The position numbers and the translations under genes were made by a program. This document shows positions 27,769-36,543 of a stretch of DNA of 64,000 bases, piece after piece. This stretch comes from a virus, in IMG/VR virus record IMGVR_UViG_3300042261_000868, positions 16,665-80,664 of that record, one strand, 5' to 3'. Numbering within the stretch: the first letter of the stretch is position 1; each line of letters starts with the position of its first letter. Under the pieces are notes generated by a model. That model was not told the origin of the DNA. It saw only the letters and a list, made by a program, of their open reading frames with translations, and searched no databases.

Positions 27769-30700
27769 ATGGAAGTAAATGATACCAAAAAGGCTCTATT
27801 AACAAAAGAGCTTAGACTTCAAACAGATAAACTTTTAGCTGAAGTATCAACTCAAAGTACATCTGGGTCTGAGGTAACAAATATAGACTCATTTAAGTTC
27901 TCCGATGAATGGACGAATAATAAAAATGTATTCTCCAATGCGACGGTTGAAAAAATTAAAAGCACAACTATTGCTGATTTGGTTAATATTCCCGAAGGGC
28001 TTGTATACAACAATGTCAATGATACTCTAACTTTCGTTGATGAAAGCCTTTCGAAATATTTTGGTTCATCTTGCAAAATTGAAGGATCAAACCAAATTAC
28101 TCTTAATGAGTTAGTTTCAGATATTGAGATTTTTGATACCCTTGACAAGATAAACAACTTCGGTGATGTGTATGATTTCCAATTTAGACAGCTTGATTTT
28201 AGTACGAATAAGTATTCAAATGTCAAACCTTTCGTTACCTTTGAGAAAATACTAGGATACTTCTCTATTGATAAGTTACTTAATGATGAATTAATAAGAA
28301 AGAACAGCCAAACGGCACTTAACGAAGAATATGCAAATACCGATAGGTCATCGGAGTTCCCACCATATAGTGGCTTCTTAATCAATTCAGAGTATTTGAA
28401 CAATGGTTGGGTAAGTATTGACCAGATTATCCGTTCAGCATATAACGACGATTATGCATACGACACGGAGGCTTCACTTGCTATAAGAACAACAAAGATT
28501 AAAGAAGCAAAAAGAGCTTTAATCGTGTTAACATTAAGCTATGTTTGTGATATCTTTAATCTCAACTCTTTCAATAAGCTTTCTGATTTTGGCGTGAGAA
28601 TAATTGATAGAACAACTGGTAAGGAATTATCTGTCACAAACACAAAAAACGAGTTAATTGAGAAAATCGCAACCACAATTGTTGCTACATACAGCGGACA
28701 GTTAGAAGAACCAACTAATGGTGAACAAATAAATGTCGCATCAAATTTAAATCAAACTAAAACCAAATGCAATAAAATCAAAACAAACAAATGCAACGGA
28801 ACATTGTTTACAACAAGTGATAAGCAAAACACAAATACAGAAGAAAACGGATTTATTCACGAAATTGATGCTCAAGTAAGATTAAATCCTTTTAGAGAAT
28901 TGTTACTAGCTAAACCAGATATTTTAAATACAATTGATCCTATTCACTGGACTTCTGGTGTAGATAATCTCACACAAACTGGAGAGCTTTATGATATCAT
29001 TAAAGAGTTTGGTGGAAACACATATAAGAGCGGTAAATTAAATCAAGATAGAGCATTTGCATATGGGTCTGGTGAATTTACTAATGGTATTGCTATTGGT
29101 GGATATTTTCATGACTCAAATAATATTGGTATAACCAACTCAACCGAATCTTGGAACGGAATTGCTTGGACAAATAGAGAAAATTGTCCATTAGATGCTG
29201 CCTGTGGATTAACTGGCGGAAACCAAGACCTCGCAGTTATGTCATATGGTCTTAGTAGTTCTTGGACAAACGAAGATAAAACCTTTGATAACTTTTTTAA
29301 ACCATCAATAAACACATTAACCACACAATCAGCTATTTTCCAAAACAATACTTGGAAGATAATTTCTGAAATTTCACCAGTATTACCAAGACATAGTGTA
29401 GCTGGAAAAATAAATATAAAGTATGACGAGTCTGTTCCAGGTGAAAACATAGAACAGATTTATGACAAAACTATCTTTCCTATGTGTAATGTGGCAATTT
29501 CACAAGCCAAGCAATTTGCTTCTCAAAAATTTGACTTCTCAACTGAAGCTAGTAGTTTAAGTGGTGCTGTTGAAACTCCAAACACAAGCCCTAGAGTCTG
29601 GTTTGATATTTGGCAATGCAACGGTGTTGCATTTGGCGGCTCTAATTCAGAACACCAACCAATGAATACAATAACAGATAAAAGCGAATTATCCACTGGC
29701 ATAACTGATGAATTTGAATCTATCAATTGGACACACATTAACAAAAACACTATCAATCCAGAAGATTCGGAATTAGTGGTTGAAACCCAAACCTTCGGCT
29801 GTTGGTTCGTTGATCCAACTAGAAAATATCCTATAAAGGCTCTTGGTGTTTCGTATGTCGGAACCAATGACAGTGGTTTAGCAACTGGCGGAAAAACATC
29901 AAATTCTCTTAGCAATGAGACAAGAGATAATGTTAAAGTTAATATGAAAACATATTACTTTGATGTTGAGAAATACAACCAGAACAATTTGTCAGTTATT
30001 CCATACTGCTATGAGAATAACGGTATCTCTTGGATTCGTAGAGACGATTTACCAGAAGCCGTATATTATCATGCTGGGGTTGGTGACAACGAATATGCTT
30101 TGTTCTTTGGTGGACTACATGGATCACTCGAAACACCACAAGTTTACACATCCTTCAAGAATTGTCAAGATTGGGAAACACTTATTAATCTATATGGTGG
30201 TGCATTTGCAAGAAACGGTGCCTTCTCGTTAAATGGAAATCTTCGTTACTCTTCTTTCTCAAATATCTACGACGGTAATTCGGTTGGTGCGGAAAACAGT
30301 TATGGTAACTCCTACTTCAAGAATAGAAACAATCAAACCACCGATACATCTACTGTTATATATTCCTCTGAATATTTAAATTCAGAAAACCAAACATTAC
30401 AAGACATATATCCAAATATAACAGATTTCCTCTCAGTACAAGACCCTGAGTTTACATTCCCAAATAAGCAGATACATACAAATGTTTATAAAAAATTAAT
30501 CTATACATACAACAAATTATATTTTAAGGCAACCCATTATTCCATCGTTTATGATCTTGTTTTTGACCAAAAGATCGTATCAGATTATGAAAAAATAACA
30601 GTTAATATGATTGATGGTACAATAACCGTTTTAGCAACTGAAGACAATGAAGAAGCAGTCAAGCAATACTTTGGTACTTTGAATAACATATTACTAACTA

Positions 30701-33700
30701 GTGAAGATTATATAGTTATCTCGTCTGTATTCAAAAGCGGAACTAATAAGTTAATATCCCTTAGAGAAGATTCTCCAGCTAATAAAACATCAGTTTTAGA
30801 TATTTGGGAAGAAAAATTAACAGATGCCAATATTGGTACATTGGGGGAATTCACATATTATATTGCAAACCACCCACAAAAATTCATTGAAACTTATACA
30901 CCAAGTGGTTTAATACCATACGGTGTTGCGGCATCTCCAGAAAACTATCTAAGTAATTTAGGTGCAATTTATGCTGGACATCCATCCGATGGCGGGTTGT
31001 GGTTGTGTTCTAGACCAACCATTGGTGAAGTTCTATATGATCCAAAAAACTTCTTAAACGAAAACTGTCCAAAGAATGAATTAATCCAACACGGATTTAA
31101 TGCTGTCAGTGGCTCCGAAAAATATACTTATTTCGTCTCTCCTGCATTATTTGAAACATACACTAACACGATTAACGGTAATAAAACACAATATCCAAAT
31201 TATATATATACTGGGCTTTATCAGTATCTTGAAAAAGAAAATGACGAATATACTATTAATGAAACTTGGAAAAGCAATATCCAAAGAAATCCAGCTTTAC
31301 TTGTCAACATAAAAAAGAAAGTAACCAGAGACGGATATAGCCCAACAGAAAAACGCGAGTTAATTAAGTTCCCATACTATGGAACTGATTGCTCTGGTTC
31401 ATTTGTGTTTTATAATACAGAAAAATACAATTCATTTAATCAGGTGTTTTCGGAATTCATTTCAGATCAATTTATTTCCCCAGAAATTATACTTGATAGA
31501 GACTTAATACATATTCATATGTATGATAACGACTCAACTGGATATCTTGGTTATGGTGATAAGAAGTCAAGTAGTATAAGAGATAAGGCTGGACTTTGGC
31601 CTTGGGTTGATTTGTTAGGCGCGGACGCATCAAATGATTGTGTTGTTGGTGAATACACATATCGCTGGGATCTTAGTGGTAATCTTTATTTTGCCTTAGT
31701 TGAAGAAGTTAATACCCTCACTGACGAAATTGTTGGTGCATATAAGCAGGAGAAAATTAAGATAACCAAATATCTTTCAAATGGCAAGAAGGCATTTGAT
31801 TACACCATAGATTATAGAGAAAATCTTGATATCACTAAGATGACCAAAATAAGCAAGAACGATATGGTTTATGCGGGAGAAGGCACAAAAACATTCCAAG
31901 ACCACCTTGCGGAAAAAAATAACGAGTATGGTATCTTCAACATCTTCGGTAATTCAATAAAACGTCAAATAATTAAAAACAATCTTTACAATAGCTTACA
32001 TGTTTATGGGAATAAACAGAATTACGAAAATACCGACAGAACTGTTATTTCTTACAATTGGGACGAAGTTTGCAAAGACGAATTTAATGAGAGCAGTATT
32101 AGTGGATATCCTTTCAAGTACACCAATATTTGTGAACTTATAAAAGAGAATGATTTGTATAACAATCCAAAAAGATATCAGTTTTACCTCGAATCTTATT
32201 CTTTTGGTGACGGTTCATTTAGTATTACTCCAGCAACCGAATGGTACACTCCAATATATCACCAAGAAAACACTAAGGTAAAAACAATAATACCTCCACA
32301 AATTCTAACAGAAAATCTCTGTGGAATACGCGAGAACCTCATAAAGCTCCGTTACAATCTATTTTCCCTTGTCGCACACAATGGTCTATTCTTTGGTGAT
32401 ATTCGTGTAATGGGCGAAGACCTAGATCGTTGCTATATGCCAAGCAATTGCTCAACAATTGCTTGTGGTGATGCTCCAACTTTCGTATTTGATTATGATG
32501 CAACAAAGGGACAACCAGAATATTATATGGATAAGCTAACAAATCCAAATAATCTTGAATGGCGTGACACTGGTATCGCAACTGATTTTACTTCTAATAT
32601 GTTTGCAAGATTCAGAAGAGATGTGTTAGCGGATAATAGACTTGATACAGAATTCTTAGTATCAAATGGATTGAATGTATATCCTCTAACATACAAAGAC
32701 TCTAATAATAAATACTGGAGTCCTCTTGATATTGCCACAAATAGTGCTATAACTAATAAAACACTTGATGCTAAAGCAAATGCGGTAATTTTCTGTGGTG
32801 GTGTTTTTGATGTGATGTACGACAAAAACTTCTATGAAACCATTTACTTCCTTGAAGAAATGGCTAAATTAGCACAAAATGAGCATGTTTGGGTTATATT
32901 CTTAACTATTCCACCAAGAGCAATGATGCAATATGATGTTGCCATTGAGAGACATGTTTGGTATAATAATTTAGTCGGCGGCGGAAGATTAGATGATCCA
33001 GCGGGACAGGTTAGAATGAGTATTAAAGAACAACCAATCACTGGTGACACTTGGAATGTTCCAATGGGATTTGGACCATATAGTGGCTTAGTTGATCCGT
33101 TCATTGGCAAGACAAAACTTGAAAAACTTGTTGCTATAAACGAATGGATGAAATCTAAACTCACTTCATATGACCACGATGTTTTGGATCTTTATGATTT
33201 CTTTGCAGATAAGACTACCCCAGCAATAAATCAACAGAAGTATGTTTTCAACCCAGCAGATAACACAATAAGCCCAACGGGTGAAGAGATTTATGGTTTT
33301 ATTAACCCAGAATACACCAATGGAAGATTCTCAAATGATGCACAGAATCAATTCAATGGGTTAATCTCTTATGTTGGTAATGAAGCAATGATTAACTTTA
33401 TCTATGAATCTGTTGACTTAACACCAAGATTTAATGCAAAAATAATGGACTTTGATGGAAACATAATTGATCCAAAGCAAATCTTTGACTATGAATACCC
33501 ACATTTATCCAGAAACCAAAGAGATGTTTATTATGACTTACACAAAGTTGGAGTTGAAAATACTTTCCATGAAACCCCAGGCGATTATGATCCGTCCATT
33601 GATATTGAATCAGTTAGATTGAAGCCAGGCGAAAATGGAAGCTTTAGTAACTTAATCCACAAAGTATGCTATGAAACCCTTTACTTTGATTTGCTATGCT

Positions 33701-35250
33701 GCTTATTAAAGCAAGATACTTGTTATGCCTCTTGTTACGAAACAATTTGTGATATATTGGGAGATAATAAGGACGATCCAAAGTACAAATGGAAGCAACA
33801 CAATCACGAAGAATGGACCACCCCAATCCTTGAATCACCATTTGCTGGACCATTCAGCACCGACGAATTCAATGTTTGGTTAGCTTCTGGTAATACCAAA
33901 GGCAACCGTTGGGGTACTAATATTTGGGCATCAGATGAGGGTGGAGTCATAACGGTTCATCACAAGAAGCAAAGAATCGGTATTAATGACCCACAAGCTG
34001 GTTATGCCGTTGAAGACGGTGTTTGGAAGCAAATTGAAAAATCCGCAAATCGCGGACATCTATACTATGCTACAATTACCACAGAAGTTAAGATTTCACA
34101 TATTGAAGTATCAGAACTTGAGAAACCAACTGCTTGTAGAGTCTTCTATGACGAGTTTATCTTTGATTTAGATGCTTATTCCGAACAAGGAATAGATACG
34201 TTAGTTAAAGACATAATTAGTGTATCTTATCCTAGCTACAGTGGTACTGAATTAGTCCCACATGCACAAGAATACAACACTAAGTATGAGATTCTAGGGC
34301 TTGAATGCGACGAGAATGTAAATGCATACCAGCCAGCGGAAAGCCAACTAAATCCATATGTCGGTGGAGATTCCCTTTGTAACTCAGAGTCGTTCTCATA
34401 CACTGAATGGGTAACAAGCTTCTTACAAGAGATGAAGAACAATGTTGGCTTAAGAAAAATTGTTGACCAAAAGGAAAACAAATACTTCTTTAAGTATGAC
34501 ATTAACAGACCTTTCGGAAGTACCACCTATAAGGATTCCGATTCCATTGAGTTAACCAATGATATTAAGATCGTTGAAACTGAGTGGAGACGTTATCAAG
34601 ATGGTGTTGGATTGGGTGGTGATGTCCCAATTCTCAATGTCAGTAGTGACAATAAGTTGGTTTGTAACGATTTGAACTCTTGGTTCATCGGCCAAACCGC
34701 ATTTGGTACACCAGACAGAGCAGTTGTGTTTGGTGGATTTGAATTCCCAGCAGACGGTAAGGTTAATGTAAGTACCCTCTGGTGGGAGAATCTTACAACA
34801 GACCTTACATTTAAATGGAATAAGTTTGCTATAAGCCCAGAAGATACCTTTAATAAAAATTATTCTAATAGAATTCTATCTTCAGTTTTTACAAATAAAG
34901 AGCCAACTACAGCCAAATCCTCATTAGGGGCTGTAATATTTGACTTAACTAACAACATTCTTGTTGAAAGACATGGCACAGCTATATTTGATAAGCAGAA
35001 TTCAGTCCAGGTAACTGTTGAGTTGCCAGAAATTTTGGTCAATAAAGATAAATACAGTATAACATTGACACCTAGTGATAACATCAACTGCTGGTGGGAA
35101 AATAAGACTCCAAGCAGCTTTACAATTAAAATAGATGCAGAGGAATGGTCTGGGTCGGTTGAGTGGTTTGTTACCTTAAACGACAAAGTTACTAGTGAAG
35201 ATGTAGATAAGGACTCAAATAAGGCTTTCAATAGCTACGAGGAACTCTAA
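27769..35250 (+). CDS. Giant adhesin with kelch-like, SGNH-like and lectin-like regions
   Basis: 2493 residues, the longest gene in the window. Residues about 424-790 show kelch-type blades: GIAIGGYF with ESWNGIAWTNRENCP, and NGISWIRRDDLP with ALFFGG. Residues about 1535-1880 resemble an SGNH/GDSL hydrolase: FFGDIRVMG where GDS is expected, VIFCGGVFDV for the GxND block, VWVIFLTIPPR, then INEWMKSKL and DVLDLYDFF. The nucleophile Ser appears replaced by Ile, so the fold may be kept for binding rather than catalysis. Residues about 2387-2482 are a lectin-like module. Cys-rich segments occur near residue 1985. Likely a receptor-binding tail protein. Confidence 0.65.
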   Translation: MEVNDTKKALLTKELRLQTDKLLAEVSTQSTSGSEVTNIDSFKFSDEWTNNKNVFSNATVEKIKSTTIADLVNIPEGLVYNNVNDTLTFVDESLSKYFGSSCKIEGSNQITLNELVSDIEIFDTLDKINNFGDVYDFQFRQLDFSTNKYSNVKPFVTFEKILGYFSIDKLLNDELIRKNSQTALNEEYANTDRSSEFPPYSGFLINSEYLNNGWVSIDQIIRSAYNDDYAYDTEASLAIRTTKIKEAKRALIVLTLSYVCDIFNLNSFNKLSDFGVRIIDRTTGKELSVTNTKNELIEKIATTIVATYSGQLEEPTNGEQINVASNLNQTKTKCNKIKTNKCNGTLFTTSDKQNTNTEENGFIHEIDAQVRLNPFRELLLAKPDILNTIDPIHWTSGVDNLTQTGELYDIIKEFGGNTYKSGKLNQDRAFAYGSGEFTNGIAIGGYFHDSNNIGITNSTESWNGIAWTNRENCPLDAACGLTGGNQDLAVMSYGLSSSWTNEDKTFDNFFKPSINTLTTQSAIFQNNTWKIISEISPVLPRHSVAGKINIKYDESVPGENIEQIYDKTIFPMCNVAISQAKQFASQKFDFSTEASSLSGAVETPNTSPRVWFDIWQCNGVAFGGSNSEHQPMNTITDKSELSTGITDEFESINWTHINKNTINPEDSELVVETQTFGCWFVDPTRKYPIKALGVSYVGTNDSGLATGGKTSNSLSNETRDNVKVNMKTYYFDVEKYNQNNLSVIPYCYENNGISWIRRDDLPEAVYYHAGVGDNEYALFFGGLHGSLETPQVYTSFKNCQDWETLINLYGGAFARNGAFSLNGNLRYSSFSNIYDGNSVGAENSYGNSYFKNRNNQTTDTSTVIYSSEYLNSENQTLQDIYPNITDFLSVQDPEFTFPNKQIHTNVYKKLIYTYNKLYFKATHYSIVYDLVFDQKIVSDYEKITVNMIDGTITVLATEDNEEAVKQYFGTLNNILLTSEDYIVISSVFKSGTNKLISLREDSPANKTSVLDIWEEKLTDANIGTLGEFTYYIANHPQKFIETYTPSGLIPYGVAASPENYLSNLGAIYAGHPSDGGLWLCSRPTIGEVLYDPKNFLNENCPKNELIQHGFNAVSGSEKYTYFVSPALFETYTNTINGNKTQYPNYIYTGLYQYLEKENDEYTINETWKSNIQRNPALLVNIKKKVTRDGYSPTEKRELIKFPYYGTDCSGSFVFYNTEKYNSFNQVFSEFISDQFISPEIILDRDLIHIHMYDNDSTGYLGYGDKKSSSIRDKAGLWPWVDLLGADASNDCVVGEYTYRWDLSGNLYFALVEEVNTLTDEIVGAYKQEKIKITKYLSNGKKAFDYTIDYRENLDITKMTKISKNDMVYAGEGTKTFQDHLAEKNNEYGIFNIFGNSIKRQIIKNNLYNSLHVYGNKQNYENTDRTVISYNWDEVCKDEFNESSISGYPFKYTNICELIKENDLYNNPKRYQFYLESYSFGDGSFSITPATEWYTPIYHQENTKVKTIIPPQILTENLCGIRENLIKLRYNLFSLVAHNGLFFGDIRVMGEDLDRCYMPSNCSTIACGDAPTFVFDYDATKGQPEYYMDKLTNPNNLEWRDTGIATDFTSNMFARFRRDVLADNRLDTEFLVSNGLNVYPLTYKDSNNKYWSPLDIATNSAITNKTLDAKANAVIFCGGVFDVMYDKNFYETIYFLEEMAKLAQNEHVWVIFLTIPPRAMMQYDVAIERHVWYNNLVGGGRLDDPAGQVRMSIKEQPITGDTWNVPMGFGPYSGLVDPFIGKTKLEKLVAINEWMKSKLTSYDHDVLDLYDFFADKTTPAINQQKYVFNPADNTISPTGEEIYGFINPEYTNGRFSNDAQNQFNGLISYVGNEAMINFIYESVDLTPRFNAKIMDFDGNIIDPKQIFDYEYPHLSRNQRDVYYDLHKVGVENTFHETPGDYDPSIDIESVRLKPGENGSFSNLIHKVCYETLYFDLLCCLLKQDTCYASCYETICDILGDNKDDPKYKWKQHNHEEWTTPILESPFAGPFSTDEFNVWLASGNTKGNRWGTNIWASDEGGVITVHHKKQRIGINDPQAGYAVEDGVWKQIEKSANRGHLYYATITTEVKISHIEVSELEKPTACRVFYDEFIFDLDAYSEQGIDTLVKDIISVSYPSYSGTELVPHAQEYNTKYEILGLECDENVNAYQPAESQLNPYVGGDSLCNSESFSYTEWVTSFLQEMKNNVGLRKIVDQKENKYFFKYDINRPFGSTTYKDSDSIELTNDIKIVETEWRRYQDGVGLGGDVPILNVSSDNKLVCNDLNSWFIGQTAFGTPDRAVVFGGFEFPADGKVNVSTLWWENLTTDLTFKWNKFAISPEDTFNKNYSNRILSSVFTNKEPTTAKSSLGAVIFDLTNNILVERHGTAIFDKQNSVQVTVELPEILVNKDKYSITLTPSDNINCWWENKTPSSFTIKIDAEEWSGSVEWFVTLNDKVTSEDVDKDSNKAFNSYEEL

Positions 35251-35251
35251 T

Positions 35252-36526
35252 ATGACTGAAGAAGCAAAGAAATTTACATCAGACGGTGTGGTATTAAGAG
35301 GTCCAGCATCTTTTGGCTCTAATGGCTACTTAACCGATGTTGAGATGGGCATTTTTATAAACGAAAAAGGTGATTTGATTTTTAGAGACAATTATGTTAA
35401 AAATGTACTTAAAAAAGATGCCATATCCCTTAGAGAACTTTATAATAAAAACAAAGGTGTATTTTCAGAAGTATCAGATGGAGTTGAAAAACTCTTTTTT
35501 AAAGATTCCACCGTTAGTAGAGCCTATTCCTTAGAAGAAATTGTTAACCTCTGTCAGAGTGCTAGAAAGAGCCTCATCACTGGTCCTCTTTGGTGGGTTG
35601 GTAGAACAGAAATTGATCATACTGAATGTGCAAACATTACTATTGAAACCGAAAAGGATAATCCAGATGCTCCACACCTTCTATGGAGCTTGGATAGATA
35701 CTTGTCGGAAGTTACCAATACGAAACCTTGTGATTCTCCAAGCCCAATGACTTTCTATGAGAAAACCATAGACCCAAAAACTGGCGAATGGATTTGGTGG
35801 GATGTTCAGAACCTTGAGATAGTTGTTCCTCCAGTTTCAGATCCATATAAACTTGCGACAATCATTGCTAAGTTAAGTTACCAAACATATAACTCAGAAG
35901 AACCAGTTATTTTCAGACTATATGATGCAACTATTGGTAAGGAATTAACCAGAACCGCCGTAATCCAAGCAAACAAGGGTAAATTGCTAACCCCAGTTAC
36001 TATGACTTATTTTGGAAATATATACGACCAAAATAGCCTTATAAATTCAACAACAAACTGTTCTACTGATGATTGTAGTTGCACCACGGTTGATTGCTTT
36101 GACGGTGATGGTAACTGCTTCGTTCCTAATGTTAAATATGTGAACAGCACATATATGACCCAATCACACATTATTAAGGTTCAATTCCATGTTACTAATT
36201 ATCAACCTAACCATTGGGAAAGAGTGATGGGTGCGGCATATGGGACGGAATCGGTTACTAAATCAAGTATTGAAGCAGTAATGTTTGATATCAACCCAAG
36301 TTCCCGTATTAGCAGAAAACAAGGAACAGCAGAAATAGCAAATTCAGACACCTTTAAAGTTACTCTTGACAGCAATTTTGCCACTTCATCATATTCCATT
36401 CAATTAACCCCAAATAAAAATGTAAAAGTTTGGGTCATTGACAAGTCTGAAAGTGGATTCACTATTAAATGCTCCAAAAAAATAACTTGTTCAGTTGATT
36501 GGACTGCGATACTTTTAAATAAATAG
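35252..36526 (+). CDS. Tail fibre/adhesin protein with C-terminal lectin-like module
   Basis: 424 residues, starting one base after the giant adhesin. The N-terminus has INEKGDLIFRDNYVK followed by ISLRELYN, similar to segments at the N-termini of the two neighbouring adhesins. The centre has a Cys-rich loop (CSTDDCSCTTVDCF), and the last 55 residues are a lectin-like module (YSIQLTPNKNVKVW..GFTIK..SVDWTAI). Probably trimeric or accessory fibre; not assigned to a named family. Confidence 0.6.
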   Translation: MTEEAKKFTSDGVVLRGPASFGSNGYLTDVEMGIFINEKGDLIFRDNYVKNVLKKDAISLRELYNKNKGVFSEVSDGVEKLFFKDSTVSRAYSLEEIVNLCQSARKSLITGPLWWVGRTEIDHTECANITIETEKDNPDAPHLLWSLDRYLSEVTNTKPCDSPSPMTFYEKTIDPKTGEWIWWDVQNLEIVVPPVSDPYKLATIIAKLSYQTYNSEEPVIFRLYDATIGKELTRTAVIQANKGKLLTPVTMTYFGNIYDQNSLINSTTNCSTDDCSCTTVDCFDGDGNCFVPNVKYVNSTYMTQSHIIKVQFHVTNYQPNHWERVMGAAYGTESVTKSSIEAVMFDINPSSRISRKQGTAEIANSDTFKVTLDSNFATSSYSIQLTPNKNVKVWVIDKSESGFTIKCSKKITCSVDWTAILLNK

Positions 36527-36543
36527 ATAAATAAGGATACATT

